Positions 12,411 through 24,800 of a DNA stretch of 64,000 nucleotides are shown here, piece after piece. The DNA comes from Anas platyrhynchos (lineage: Eukaryota; Chordata; Aves; Anseriformes; Anatidae): the NCBI RefSeq assembly GCF_047663525.1, contig NC_092601.1, forward strand, positions 16,329,501 to 16,393,500, read 5' to 3'. Under the pieces are notes generated by a model that was given only the letters and a program-made list of their open reading frames with translations, made no database searches and had not been told where the DNA came from. The position numbers and the translations under genes are program-made. Position 1 is the first letter of the stretch, and every line of letters starts with the position of its first letter.

Positions 12411-13723
12411 TCATGAATGCCCTTTATGTCCTTTAGCATTTTCAAGGCTTTTTTTTTTTTTTTTCCTTTCTTTCTTCCCCTCCCCTTCTTTTCCTCCTCC
12501 TGGAGAAAGCAAACGCCTTTTATTAGCCGTGTTTTTAATTCCTGTTTATCGGGGGGAAGGAGGAGCGAGGACGGCGATGTTACGGCGATAACGCTGCCGG
12601 CACCGGGAGGCGCTCAGAAATCCTGCTCCTTCCTTTGGGCTTCGTGGTGGGGGGAAAAGGCTCGTTTCTCTCTGCTCCTTCTCCTCTTGCTTCTCTACTC
12701 CATGCATCGAAAAGCAAATTTGAGCACAATAAAATGGGAAAAAAGCACCGGAGGCCACTTGGATGCCGAGCAGAAGGCAGCCCCTGACCCAAAGGATGCC
12801 CCCCCAGGAATCCCCGCTCTGGGTCTTTGGCTGCAGCCCCTGCTTGGAGTGGAGGTGACAACACAAGGACGTGTCCCATGGGGACCGAGCCTCTGCTGCA
12901 GCTCGTCCCTGCCCCGACACCAGCCCGGTCCCCCCTGAGCCCTCCTCTCGGATCATTAATGCCCAAACCAAGGCAGCGAGCCCAGGTCGGAGGCCTGGCA
13001 GAGGCTAGGAGCACATTCCTTCCCCAGCCTCCTCCCTCCTTATCTCTTTCCTCCCTCCCCCCAAAACCACGTTCAGATCAAAGTTACTGGAACAATAAAA
13101 CCCGTAAGTTAAACACGACGGGGGCTGCTCCAACAGGGGCATAAAAAAGGCAAAGGCGAGCCCAGGATCACCTCTAAAATTTACGCCTGGTGACCTTGGA
13201 CCAATTAATTTGGGGGAGATCAGTGCAGACGTGCTCCCTGCACAGACTCACCTGCCAGAAGCCAAGCACACAGCGATCCCGAGAGCTTGTACCTCCCCCG
13301 GTTATTTTGGGGATTTCTTAATCCCATCACAGCGGCGCTACCGGGATTAACCAAGCCCCTGGGCTGCGACTCTCTGGCTTGGTGCAGAGGGGTGCAGCTC
13401 GCTGCCCAGGGGCTGTGGGATCAGAGCAAGATTTAGGGGGTAGCTTGGGGTTTTTTTGGGGTGCCAGACCTTCCACCGCTCACCTCGGTTCACCTACCTG
13501 CAAACCAGGGGCTGCGGCTGTGCTGTCCCACAGAAATGAGGCTCATCAGCACGTGGACACCCAGGGAGGAGCAGCATTTCCTAGGCACGAAGCAGCCCCT
13601 CAAACTCACGTTGCTTCAACCTAAAACGCGGCACCAAAGCGTGCCCTCCCGGGAGGATGGCTTCAAAGGGGAAACACGAGGCAGGAGGCAAGGAGAGAGA
13701 CCCGGTTCCAAACAGTTTCACTC
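12411..13723. other. Non-coding interval, no gene recognised
   Basis: It starts with a T/C-rich stretch (about 12447-12500), followed by GC-rich sequence. No supported exon or RNA gene. Confidence 0.45.
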
Positions 13724-13729
13724 TTTATT
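13724..13729 (-). terminator. Candidate minus-strand polyadenylation signal
   Basis: On the minus strand the context is TTCAAATAAAGAGTG, followed about 15 bases on by a T/G-rich TGTTTGG. It resembles a genuine cleavage-site arrangement and has the same TTCAAATAAA core as the ACTB signal in this window. If used, it would end either a 5-kb FBXL18 3'UTR or a separate minus-strand transcript. Confidence 0.35.
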
Positions 13730-16700
13730 TGAAGTTTTACATGCCACCAGCGCACAGGAAAGCTGCACATTCAGAACTGGACTCACCACGAGAGCACGGG
13801 GCCGGACGCAAACACGAGCATGGAACGAGCGCACGGCTGGAGGAGCCCAAGCCCAGGAGCTGGCCGGAGCTGCTCCTGGTGTCCCTTGGTGTGCCGGAGC
13901 CAGCCCCAGAGCCACCTTCCCCGGCCACCCCCTGGGTGCTGGTCACAACCCAGCTCTCCCCTCCCAGGGCATCGCCGTTCTCCTTCGATGAGCTCACCGA
14001 GCGGTTTTGGCAACGTCTCCGGCAAAGCCGAGGGTGTTTGGGGAGCCACTGCTCGAGCGATGCTGTCTGCATTCCCCTTCCCAGCAGTTTTGACAATGAG
14101 AAACAATTTCCACCCGCTGTTCGTAGCGAGAGACGACAGCAATAGGGACTCTTACACTGACATTTTATTTTCAAAGAAAAGTTTTGATAGAAAAACATTT
14201 TTCCCCAGCAGCCTTGGGCAGGGAGCTGCAGCTTCCACTTCAAAGGACGAACTTCAAAAACAAATCCAGTGTCCTAATGGTTTTGTGCTACATTACTTAA
14301 TTGTCATACAGCTAATTAGCAATGCCTGATTTCACATTCGCTGTACATAGACGAAGTTCACAAAAGAAGGGGCTACTTAAAACAATAAATAAAACAAGGC
14401 ACCAGGCAGCCAGGCTCCGACAGCATTAACATAAAACGTTACACTTTACCATTTAAAAAAAAAAAATGAAATAAAAACCCCACTGTAATTAAACTTATAT
14501 TGATGTCTTCCTTCAGATCTCAGAGCTTTGAATTTCCACGAGGGAAGGGGGAGAAGCAACGCGGAGAGGAGCAGGGGCTTAGCGCGCACGCCCGCGCACG
14601 CATTTTGCCGGCGAGCAGCAGAGATCTTTAAAATCCCAATTATTTCCTTATCACCAAGTAAGATCGGGATCAATCGATGGTACAGCCTGACCCCTTCCCT
14701 CGAGTGTTGGGGGGGGAATTAAAAAAAAAAAAAAAGGAAAGGGAGGGAGAAAGGAGAGCGTCAGAGGTCAGCGCCACCAAACAATGGATATTGATGTCTC
14801 CATTCATTTCCAGCAGCAGAAAGGTCAATGCCTCCCTTGCTTCACGTTTTATGGCCGAAATCCTGCTGCTAACAGCAACAGTGTTAGTAGTCAGACCTCA
14901 TCCATCCCGTTTCGTTATTCGGATTATTTCTACCCGGGTTGGCCATTTTGAAAATTTGACGAAAGCCGGGGGTGGGGGGGGGAGCAGAGGGGAACTGAGC
15001 CCGCTGAGGGACGGCTCTCATCGGTTTTTGGGGCTGCCTTTCCCCCCCAACCCGTGCTCTGGCTTGTCCCTCTGCCCCCTAACACAGCAGAAGGGCCGGA
15101 GGCGCCGTCCCCTCCCCATTAATCATTATTCCCCGTACATATCCCGCCTGGTTTCTATGGAAATGCTTCTCCTGCCACTGCACCCTGTACGTCTCATCGG
15201 AGGGGCCGGGGAGCTGCAGCGGAGGAGATTCGGCCCCACAGCACCCAGCCAGGCTCGCGGGGTGCCCCACAGGCAGGAGAGGAGCTGTGGCTGCCCGATA
15301 GGGACCAAAAATTGGGGAGGATTCCCCCCCAGGGGGATAAACCAATTCTCCTGCACCGATGAGGCTGCACAAACTGGAAAATGCCACGCAGCCGCAGCCG
15401 GGGCAGCCTCAGAAAAGGGTAATGGTGATGCCCAAACATCCCCACCACCAAATCCCAAAATCCCAAATCCCCCTGAGGGAGTGCTGGTGCCACCCAGCCC
15501 CCTTCCCACTGCCACATTGCAAAAAGACCCTAAAATCCACTTGGCAAGACAGCTGAGGGAGCAGTCCCCTAAAAACCACTCCTAAGAGACCTCCTGAAAC
15601 ACCGAGGGCTCGGTCCCACCAAGCTTCTTCCACCAAAATCACAGTCACTCCTCACACCTAAAGCCTCCCAGCCCGCAGGAACCCAAAGCCACGTTCCTAA
15701 ATAGGACTTTGAACAGGAACAGAGCAAAAGACTTCTGATTTTACCCACTGCTGGGACTCGCCCCGGGACGTCCATCTCCCGGGGACCTTGCCGGGGTCAC
15801 AGCGCAGGCTGCTGCTCCTGCGGTCCCCAGAGCTCGCAGGGCTGATGAGGAGAGCAGCACGAAACGCCAGCAGGGACCGGGAACCCTGCAGAGGCAGCTC
15901 CTGCGAGAAGGGCACCTTTGGTAATCGACTTCATTTATTTGAAACGATGGGAAGCAGCATCAGCAGGCGCAGGGATCGCCTCGTCAGGCGCTTACGGGTA
16001 GCAGGGGGAGATTTCCAGAGAGGTGGGGACAGAAACCAGAGGAAAGGGGGAGAATTTCTTATTAAATAAAAGCAAAACCACCAGTCCCTCTGTCCTCTCC
16101 TGCTCGAAGGCTGCACGCCGAGCGGTCTCCGAGCCCCATATATTGCTCTGCTCTGAACATATGGTGCTATGCTTAATAGCCCGGCTCTGCCAATCGGGGA
16201 CTATTAGGGTGGGTTCTTTTTTCCCAGTGTAAATGTTGCAGAATATAAATTGTAATTAACACCGCTGCCAAAATAGCACTTAGAGAAAATAAGCACATTA
16301 TTAACATCTGGTGGATCCTGCCTGGAGTGCAGGAGCAGCGGAAATTCGCACTCACCAGAAGAGAATTTGTAGCAGGGGTTGGGAGCCTCGGCCCGCAGTC
16401 GGGGAGCAGGGAAGGAGCTTTTAGCTCCTCGTCGCTATTTATGGGGCTCCTTTTACCACCTGTGGGTGATCCCTGCTCAGAGCTGGTAGCGTTTGCATCG
16501 GGACTTTTGACCCGTTTGCATGAATACAGCTGTCTGAACGCCGTGCTGCAGGCAACGGGATCGTGGTGCCGTAAAACCTGCCTGGTTGTCTGCCCCAGCC
16601 CAGCGGGACAGGCAGATGGGGATCGCTGGTGCTGCAGGGTGTAGGTGGAGAGAAAATCCCTGTTTGGGATGGGGACAGCCTTTCTCCTGCTGTGCACAGT

Positions 16701-17131
16701 ACCAAACTGGTCCCCTTAGGCAGCAGAGAGCTGGCTCCATACCCTCAGCCTCCCCTCTACCCTGCCCTGAGGCTGGAGGCACAGGAGGAGACAGTGGGGT
16801 TGGTGCTGCCTGCTGCCTGACCCCCATCATTTATTCCATGAAGGAAACCTGGACGACAACCAGGCAGAGCTGAAGTGGCCTGAACTGGACAGAGCAGCGA
16901 CTCGCGTGCCTGCCAAGGAGTCCATCTGATTTGCTAAAGTGTGGGAGGAAGAGAAGGGAAAAAGAAAAAAAAAACAAAAAGCTGTTGGAGAGGGAGAGAG
17001 GGATTCAAACAGCCGAGCGATGTGACAAGAGGTAGAAAGAACGGCCTCCCTGGGACAGCAGGAGAGAAAACAGTGGCGGGATGCCAAGGAGAGGGTAGCA
17101 GCCTGCTGCACGCACCAGCACAGCATCCTAC
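13730..17131. other. Non-coding, partly AT-rich and 3'UTR-like
   Basis: About 14140-14660 and 14770-14960 are AT-rich with TTATTTTC, CTAATTAG and homopolymer A runs. Further minus-strand AATAAA hexamers lie at 14164-14169 and 15934-15939. An AT-rich patch at 16130-16320 contains CATATG, CCAAT and TAATTAA. A 174-codon minus-strand frame over 16173-16697 has a hydrophobic stretch but no recognisable family. The texture fits a long 3'UTR or conserved non-coding DNA; I cannot decide between them. Confidence 0.4.
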
Positions 17132-17228
17132 CTGTGGCACTCGGGGCTCGTCTGTAGGAAGATGCAGCTGCTCCCGGAGGAGCAGGGACCGGCCTCGGTA
17201 CCGGCTGCTGGTGCAGGAGGGAGAGAAG
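17132..17228 (-). other. Exon-like segment downstream of FBXL18 (candidate alternative exon)
   Basis: On the minus strand this 97-nt segment is preceded by a CTAAC branch-point-like sequence, a pyrimidine tract and GCCCTCAG, and is followed by CACAG|GTAGGA. Both splice sites look good. Entering in the phase left by FBXL18 exon 4 (two bases, AG), it reads without a stop, encodes about 33 residues beginning Ser-Phe and rich in Arg, Leu and Ser, and ends exactly at a codon boundary. It lies 1.5 kb beyond the normal FBXL18 stop. It could be an alternative FBXL18 exon, an exon of another minus-strand transcript, or chance. Confidence 0.3.
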
Positions 17229-18581
17229 CTGAGGGCAGACAGCAAACAGGCAGGGTTAGTTTTAGCAGTGCCCAGATGTGTGGTAGTAGGTTTGTTATCC
17301 TGCTCATCCACACCATAACCTGTCCGAGTGTAGGTTGCTGCAGTCTGATTTACACCAGCAAGAGATTCCCAGCCACGTGCACATCTGACTGATGGGGAAG
17401 TAAGAAGGGAAAGTCCTCCAAAGCTGCGAGATGCTTTTTGTCCTCAAAGCTATCCCACCAAACCAGGCTTCCTATGAAACGCTGATCACAGAAGAGCATT
17501 TGGGAGGTGGCACCCTGCACAGAAAGCGCTGACAAGGAGATGGGGACATCACCTTTGGATGACACGGGGCCTCCCCAGAAGAGCACTGCTCAACACGAGA
17601 CCGTGCTTAGGAGATAATGGGTGGAGAAGTTACTGGGTGATAGCTGCTTTGCAGAGGACAGACCCACTGCTCTACCCCAAAATACTCCAGCAAAACAGAA
17701 ATCCGACTGCCACCCAGAACCGTCGCTCCAGGAATTCACAGCTCGGCTTTTGGTTCAGCTGTCTGATGCTTTCAGAAAAGTGCTCAGTAAATAAGGCAAT
17801 ATGAAAGTGATCCAGACCACTGCTGATGCCTGAGGAGGTTCTGTGGAGCGGAGAAGCTGCCTGAAATCACACTGTGAAAACGCTCGATAACATCTCTAAA
17901 ATTAGCATGAGCTCAAGGCATGGGACCCGAGGACAGAACCGGCACGCTACGTTCCCATCTAAACGGCGACACGGACAGCACTTCCACCAGACAGGAGCCC
18001 CATCTACCCTAGGACAAGGATTTCCTAAATAGCTGAGAGCTTCTGCCACCAGGCCCACTGATGGGAACCGTCTCAACCAGAAGATACCATGGTCGAGGTG
18101 TTAATAACCTGGAGCTGTTACTCAAAAATTAAAGAGTCCTCGTGGTACTTCTCATCAAAGGACCGTTAGATATCTGTGATTGCATGTGTGTGCGTGTGAC
18201 TACAAATGCGGGTCTGTAACACAGGAAAAACGTGATGCATTCCGATGGAGCAACACATTTGGGCCTCTTGGCTGTCTCAGGCTTTCTACTTTGCCCAAAA
18301 CAGACCAAAGCACAGGATGATTTCCACCAATATCACGAAGCACGCCGCCAAAGTACACGGGGGCCCTTAAAAAACACACCGGGCAACACGGGGGGGAAGA
18401 GCGTTACTACGTCAGGTTCTCTTACCTTCATCTTGAGGAAAGGAACCAAGCAATTCATCATCAACCACAAGGAAACACTCACCACATTTCAGAAGCCTTT
18501 GAGACAGGCTTTTCAGATGCGAGCACTATCCAAGAGATGTTTCCCCACTGCGAAGGAACAGCTTTTTTGTTTTGTTTTGTT
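17229..18581. other. 3' flank of FBXL18, no gene recognised
   Basis: Mixed-composition DNA beyond the nearest FBXL18 polyadenylation hexamer. No supported coding sequence or repeat family. Confidence 0.4.
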
Positions 18582-18587
18582 TTTATT
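18582..18587 (-). terminator. Nearest candidate FBXL18 polyadenylation signal
   Basis: On the minus strand, GCGAAATAAAAAC lies 136 bases after the FBXL18 stop codon. It is followed by A/C-rich sequence and then a weak TGTTCC element. It would give a very short 3'UTR, so the more distant signals to the left are real alternatives. Confidence 0.4.
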
Positions 18588-18722
18588 TCGCAATTGCACC
18601 TACTGAAAGTGATTGTACAGCATCCAGCGAGGTGGCCGGGAGCTGAAGGTGGGGAAATCCAGGCCAAGGAGAAGCTATTCCACGCGTTCCCTCCAAGTGT
18701 CCCTTGCCATGCTGATCACCAG

Positions 18723-18879
18723 TCACCACCACAGGTTGGGGGGCTCTTCGGCCACTCGGCTTTTGAACAAGGTGATTTCATCCAAGTGCCTCATGGGGAC
18801 GTCTCTGATGACCTCCGTCAAGTCCTCGTGAAGCAGAGGGAAAATGACGACGTTTAGCGCGGGGCGGTCCGCCTGGAAA
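18723..18879 (-). CDS. FBXL18: FBXL18 coding exon 5 (terminal)
   Basis: The acceptor GATTCAG precedes the exon, with a CTAATAA branch-like sequence about 35 bases upstream. The exon completes the serine codon begun in exon 4 and encodes 51 further residues (FQADRPALNVV to EEPPNLWW) before TGA. This C-terminal tail closely resembles mammalian FBXL18, which confirms the 11.3-kb intron 4. Confidence 0.95.
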
Positions 18880-21800
18880 CTGAATCAGACACAGGTTATT
18901 AGCTGGGGAGGAATACTAAAGCTCCAGGGCAACAGGAGGGGGTCGAGTGGATAAAAACCATGCGGCGGGGGCAAGGAAGGGTGCTCAGGGGGGCAGCTGG
19001 AAGTCAGGGTCTCCCTCTCTCCTCTCTGTGTGTCATTGGGGAGCGCAGGCTGGGCTTGTGCCCTTTTCAGAGATCTGTTGAGCTGACACAAGCTTGATGA
19101 GGGCAGGGAGAGAAAGATTTAAAAAATAAATCACAACATCATGGTATTCTGAGATCCCAGCTGAGCAGGGTGCCCAGCGACAACAATTTACACCAGCTAC
19201 AAAGCAGCAGCAAGTTGCAGGGCTGTTAAAAAAAATAAAATCAGGCCAGAGCAGCGCTGGGCATTCCCTCAGGGCCGAGTGGGGGATCATTGCTCCAGGC
19301 TCGGTTGTTCTGCATGCAGAGTCTGCACTCTGCAATTAGAGCACAGGCAGGTTTAGAAAGCTCAGATCTGCAGATAAGCATTTAAGAGCACACACACACA
19401 CACACACACAGCCTCCTTTTTAACACAAGTGGCAGAAACCTGTCTTAGCACTCCGTGAGTTTGCCCCCAACACATGTACGTACCCCCTCTTTGCCACTTC
19501 AATTCTGGGCTCCAGTTTCTAAATCCACAGCCCCAGGGGTTTTGTCCCCTCCTAGGAAAACCTGCGGGCTCCTCCTGTCCTCCCAGCTCTTCTTGCCAAC
19601 ACCTCTCTGCTTTCTGGTACATGCACCTAGAATCCCAGACCCTGCAAGTGACGGGCCTGATATGACAGCACGAGAGAGGAGCAGCAGAGGAGAACAGCAA
19701 GAATTAAAGCCATCTATACAACGTATAAGGAGCCATATAAAAGCCCAAGACCCCATTAAGCAAGGAGGCTGCGTAACAGCAGCCCAGCAAGAGAACGTGG
19801 GAGAGGAGAAATTGCATTGCTTGGGGTAGCACAACAAAAGAGTTCAGCCTCCTAAAGCTGGGGGGGGGGGGAAGGAAGTTCTGCTGTAGCTTAAGGGCTA
19901 CACCCTGAAGAGTAAAACACTTGTGACTATTAGCACCGTGCCACCAAGATGTTTCCACTGAACCGTGTGACAAGGGCCAGCTCGGTGTCACTCTGAGGGA
20001 GGCAGAGTCGAACTGGCAGCGTCAGTCCCTCGAGGCTGAAACGAGTTGTGTTGGGTCGAGAGAAGGGCCGGCTGCTAAACAAGCTCCTCTTACCCAGACG
20101 TGTGTCTGAAGCTCGTCTTTAGCACTGAGACGGGCAGGTTATCCTCCAGCAGAGGGGATGGCTGGAGGTTTGGCTGCTGGAAACACACCGGAGAAGCCCC
20201 AGTGCCAGCAGTGCAGACGACTGAAGAAAAGGCTACAGGAGGCTGGCATTACCTGGGGGACAGCGAGGATGCTTCCGTGCATAAAGGATTTGGAGCAGAG
20301 CTGCCAAAAAATGCTGCAGAGGAATTCCCATACCGAGTTCAGCTGCTGAGTCCTGGTGGGTTAAATTAATTTGCCTGAACCTAAGTAGCCGCAGGAGTGA
20401 GGATTTCCAGCAACAGCACTACCTGGGGCAGTTTTCTATCTTTCTGCATCACAGACTGCCCTTCATGCCTCACGCCTGAGGGCTGGCAGAAAAGGACACG
20501 GCTCCTTGGGAGGATCTGGAGGCCTGGGTAGGAGCTGAGCAGTTTCTTACTTCCCTGGCTCTACAAGAAACCAAGCAGCAAATAATCGCCGATCTGGGAG
20601 GCGGTTGGTAAAGTCTGCGGTGCAATTACAGAAAATACAGCAAATGTCTCTTTGATAGTCCCTCCTCTGCCTCAGCTCTTCATGTTCCTTATCCAACACC
20701 ACAGTCCTGCAGAGAAAATCATGTTAATAGGCCGAGCTTACTGAAGTTCAGCTAGGAAGAAGCCGCGATCTTCATGAGACGCAGCCTTCCTGACCGTAAC
20801 CTCCCCAAGGCAAGAAACCTCTGCCTCTTTCTTTGTATCTAGAGCCTCCCAAATTAGATCTGCATGCTGCCTTCTCACCCTATACAAGATCATGGCTTAT
20901 AAGCAGCCCTGACATGTAGCTATAAGAACAAGGACCTGGACAAGTTTACACGACAATCTGCCACCAAGACTGCTGAAAAACCCCAACGCAGTAAGCGTAC
21001 CTTCCAAAGAGGCCAGGGTTGTAGAAGAGGTTTGAATTTGATCTTTTTAAAAAAAGGGAAAAAAAAGAAAGCTTTGTAATTTTCTCTCCCCCTCAACAGG
21101 AAGCTGTACATTACTGCAAACCTTGTAAATTCCATCCCCCAGCAAGTTGACGCCGGAGAATTCTTTCCATGTACAATTTGCGTGATTTAAGAAAAAAGAA
21201 TCAAATGCACATGGCTCGCTATTATTCTCAGCTAAACGTGCGTGCAAAGCCTCTCCTTTAACTGCCTGTTAAAAAACACCCCGATTTTAACGAGCAGCTG
21301 TCATAATGTTAAACCGGGATTAGCAGTTCCCAAAAGCAGACTCCCTCCGCAACCTCTGCTCCTCGAGTCCGTCCCCGGAAGGCAATTCCTTTCTTCGTAC
21401 ACCTGTCCAGGTGGGCTAGATTAAGTGAGAAGCACTTAGAGCCCTAGTTCGAAAGGCCCCCGGCACGGGGAGGAGATAACAAGAAGGGGAAGAGATCGAG
21501 TTAATGAGTTGCAGAATAGCTCCTGTAATCTTCTTGACGGTTCTTCCTCATTCCACACCTGGATGGACTTCAAACTGGATCTACCCCTGCGAGCGTGCGG
21601 CTCGTAAAACGAAAAGCTGAAGGACAGAGAGGGATATTGACCCGGGGAGACAAAAGAACTGCAGTTCCAGGCATGAAACCCTGCTTTTTTCCGAGGGAAA
21701 GAAGCCAAGGATACGCTTACTTGCTCTCTCCTACGAAACCTCCAGACTAAACTCATCATGATTAATTAAATGAAAGCAAGTTTGCGAGGCAACTGACTAG

Positions 21801-24800
21801 CAGCCCCTTCAAAACATGTCCTTTAATCAGAAACAACCACTGGGATACAAAGAAAATACCCCCCCGCACACATATTTTCCAGCCATAGCCTCTGGTCCAG
21901 CAGACACAACACCAAACCACCATCCATCCACCAGCAGGAACTTTTACAAGGAGGTCTCTGAAGAATCCCAGTTGGGATCTGGACACTTTGTGGGCCTGGC
22001 TGCAGCAGCTGGCTGGAATCATCCACGGAGCTGAAAAACAGATATCAGATCGTAGCCTGCTTCATACGTTCCTCCCAGCATCAACGCTGCACTCAGACCT
22101 TGAACAGGTTGCCCGTAGCTGCAAGGGTTAATGGCACTCTGTTATTTGCCTCCAAAATTATCCCAGAACAGGTGTGGACTGGACACAGGAAGGTTATTTT
22201 CAAGCGAACAGCTTGGTAAATAGCCTACCACTACGCTCTCAATTACTTCCAAGCAGCGTGGCAGGATGCAATATGTAGGTCAGGGACAAAGTCAAAAAGA
22301 AAGGGAAAAAGTCTAGAGCAAGGTCCGCACTTTAATCAGATTTCCCCCGATTTTAGCAAGACAAAAGAGTCCCTCCCCGGAATGCCTTTATCTCCTGGCA
22401 AACACTGCCGGTGTGTGCTTTCAGACACAGCTCCTTGGAGAGGAAACCAACGAGTCCCCAAACTCCACCTGCTGATATGGCCAAAGGGCAGCCCAAAGCT
22501 GCAGGAAAACCTCAGCAGAGAGCCTGCAGCCGTGGGTTGTGCCCTCCTGTCTGTCTGCACCACAAATGCCCAGAAGACGACAGCTCCGCTACCTTAGGAG
22601 CTGCTCAAACTCACCTCCAACCCCTACGGATGGGAAAAGGCAGCGTTTGGAAGCAAAGGATGTAGTTTCTCTTGCAATTTCCAGAGAAACCTAAGAAAAG
22701 CCCTGTGCTAAATTCAGGTGCTTCGGCACATCCCACTTCACGACTGCTGGCAAGGTGGCGAGGGCAGGCGAGGTGCTGTAATTAAGCACTGGCAACAAAA
22801 GAAACTCACCCCAGGTAAAACGAGGAAACACGACGCAGCGGGAGCGGATGGAGGCCAGATTTTGAAACTCCACAAACTGAGATAAGCTCATGGGAAAAGA
22901 GGCTCTAGAAAGAAAAAGGAAGGAAGGAAAGAAAGCAGGAAAGCGGGAGAAGCTTGATTTGGGGGAACAGAGGGGAACGAGCAGATTTGGACTCCGGTTT
23001 GCACAGCCCTCGCTGCAGCAGCTGAATCTCTGCTGCAGCCACGTATCCCCTCCCTCCTCCTCTTCCACTTCACACACAGGCTGGAGCGTTGCTTCCAGCA
23101 GGAGCGAGCTTCCCAGGAGGCCAGGAGGCAGCCCGAGCCACATTTCGCCCTGCGCACAGCTCTTCCACCCGCACGCACAAAGCCCCTGCTAACCCTCCGC
23201 CAGGCACGGCGTAAGTTTGTTGTTGCTGGAAGAGCGGCTCGCATCGGGGAACTCACATGTGGCATCTGTCTTGGAAGCTTCAGCCCACGTACCTGAGCCA
23301 GGCTGGGAACTCCTGTCCCCGAAGCACGGCGTGGTGGAAGGGAGCAGCTGCCGAGGGACATGACCCAAGGGGACACGACCCAAGGCCCAGGCAGGCACTT
23401 TGCTCTTCTTTTCAGGAAGGCCAGGAGGACACTGCGGGTTTGCTCCACTGGTTGTGCCCAGATCTCAGGTCCAGGGAACTGCAGGAGCTCTCTCCTCATT
23501 GACAGCGACTGCCAAGGGCATAAAACAGAGCTTTTTCTTTTTTCATCCAGGCACACCAAAGGGGCTGCGGGTGGGATTCCCCCAGGCACCCTCCTGTGTC
23601 AGCTGGGAGCATCCTTGCCACCCAGCCAGCCCCCAGAGCGCTTTCAAGAGGGGTGCAACGCCCACAGAGACCCATTTCCAACTCTGCAAGAGCACTGGTG
23701 TCGCGCAGACTTCATCTTCTCATCTCAGAAACGCACCTCTGAAGTTCCCTAGGAAAGCAGCTGCGATTCCTCAAGTCGCTTCCAGCTCCACACAAGGAGA
23801 TATTTCCCCCACAGAGCATTTCCACTCGCCGTGAGCCCCGTCAGTCCAAACTCCAACCCAAGAAGGGCACAGCCGGGACTCTGGAAGTCCGTGGCACACA
23901 GCACTGCCACCTCTGCCACCGCATCGTGTCCCGGACAAGAAGCGACACGCGCCAGATGCACCCCACAAGCAGGGGGGAATTACCTCTCCGCACCGTGGTT
24001 TCCCTCTGTAAGGCACGAATGGCACTCCACCGCTTCTCCCGGGAGCTGAGGTTTGTCAGAAATGCTTCCAGACTGGGTTTCTTAACGTTATTTTGCCAGC
24101 TGAACTCTGCATCAGGCAAATGTGACCGGACAATTAGAGAGGGAGGGAACGAGAACCCAAGGAGCGACGCCAGAGCGCCCGGGACACGTCCTAGGGGAGT
24201 GCTCTGCCAGAGCAAGCTGAAAGTTATTTCCTAATCTCTTCCACAAATTAAAAAGCAACGGCAGCAACTGCTCAATTAGATTTATTTTACTATGGAAAAG
24301 CTTTAAAGCTGCAGTTAATGCTTCCGCTCAGCCTTTTACACCCGCGCGAGGAGAGAGCACGACGGTGCTGCTCCAGTTTTATCTCCCAGCCAAGACAGAG
24401 AGGAGGACGCCGCCTGAAAGCCACTTGGTGCACAAAGCCATCTTCCCCCCGAGGAGGCTTTCGGGACTGAATTCCCTTCCAAACACACGAGCTGGTAGTT
24501 GGAGCGAGTCCCTTGGGTTAGCCACAGGAATGCATTTACGAAGGGGCTGCGTTAGTGCCCCCAAAAGGAGCTACACAAACACACCAAGGCTGGGGATGGC
24601 CCCACGAGCTGTGCTGGCTTGCAAAGTATTTGAACCCACCCTGAAACAACATCCCTGGCAGAAGCAGAGGTGTCGGGGCCACACCCCGAGCACAGTCAGC
24701 CTTCGCCAAGCCCGCCAACGAATTCTTGGGTAAGGCGAGCTGACAAGGATGCAGTTTGTTATTCAGCCCGTGACAGAATGATTCAGGGGTTTCTAAGAGC

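Noticed and set aside
1-13700. TNRC18 5' coding exons expected by synteny
   Set aside because: No frame on the minus strand matches the TNRC18 N-terminus as I know it; only untranslated or upstream sequence could be here.
14380-14470. Possible processed pseudogene tail (AATAAA followed by an A run, plus strand)
   Set aside because: No coding homology upstream of the A run, and avian CR1 rarely generates processed pseudogenes.
16173-16697. 174-codon minus-strand frame with a transmembrane-like stretch
   Set aside because: The hydrophobic segment comes from an AT-rich island. No signal for splicing or family similarity was found.
20158-20349. Short plus-strand frame with a CxxC pair and basic residues
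   Set aside because: Too short and isolated; it resembles a zinc-knuckle only superficially, and no retroviral context is present.
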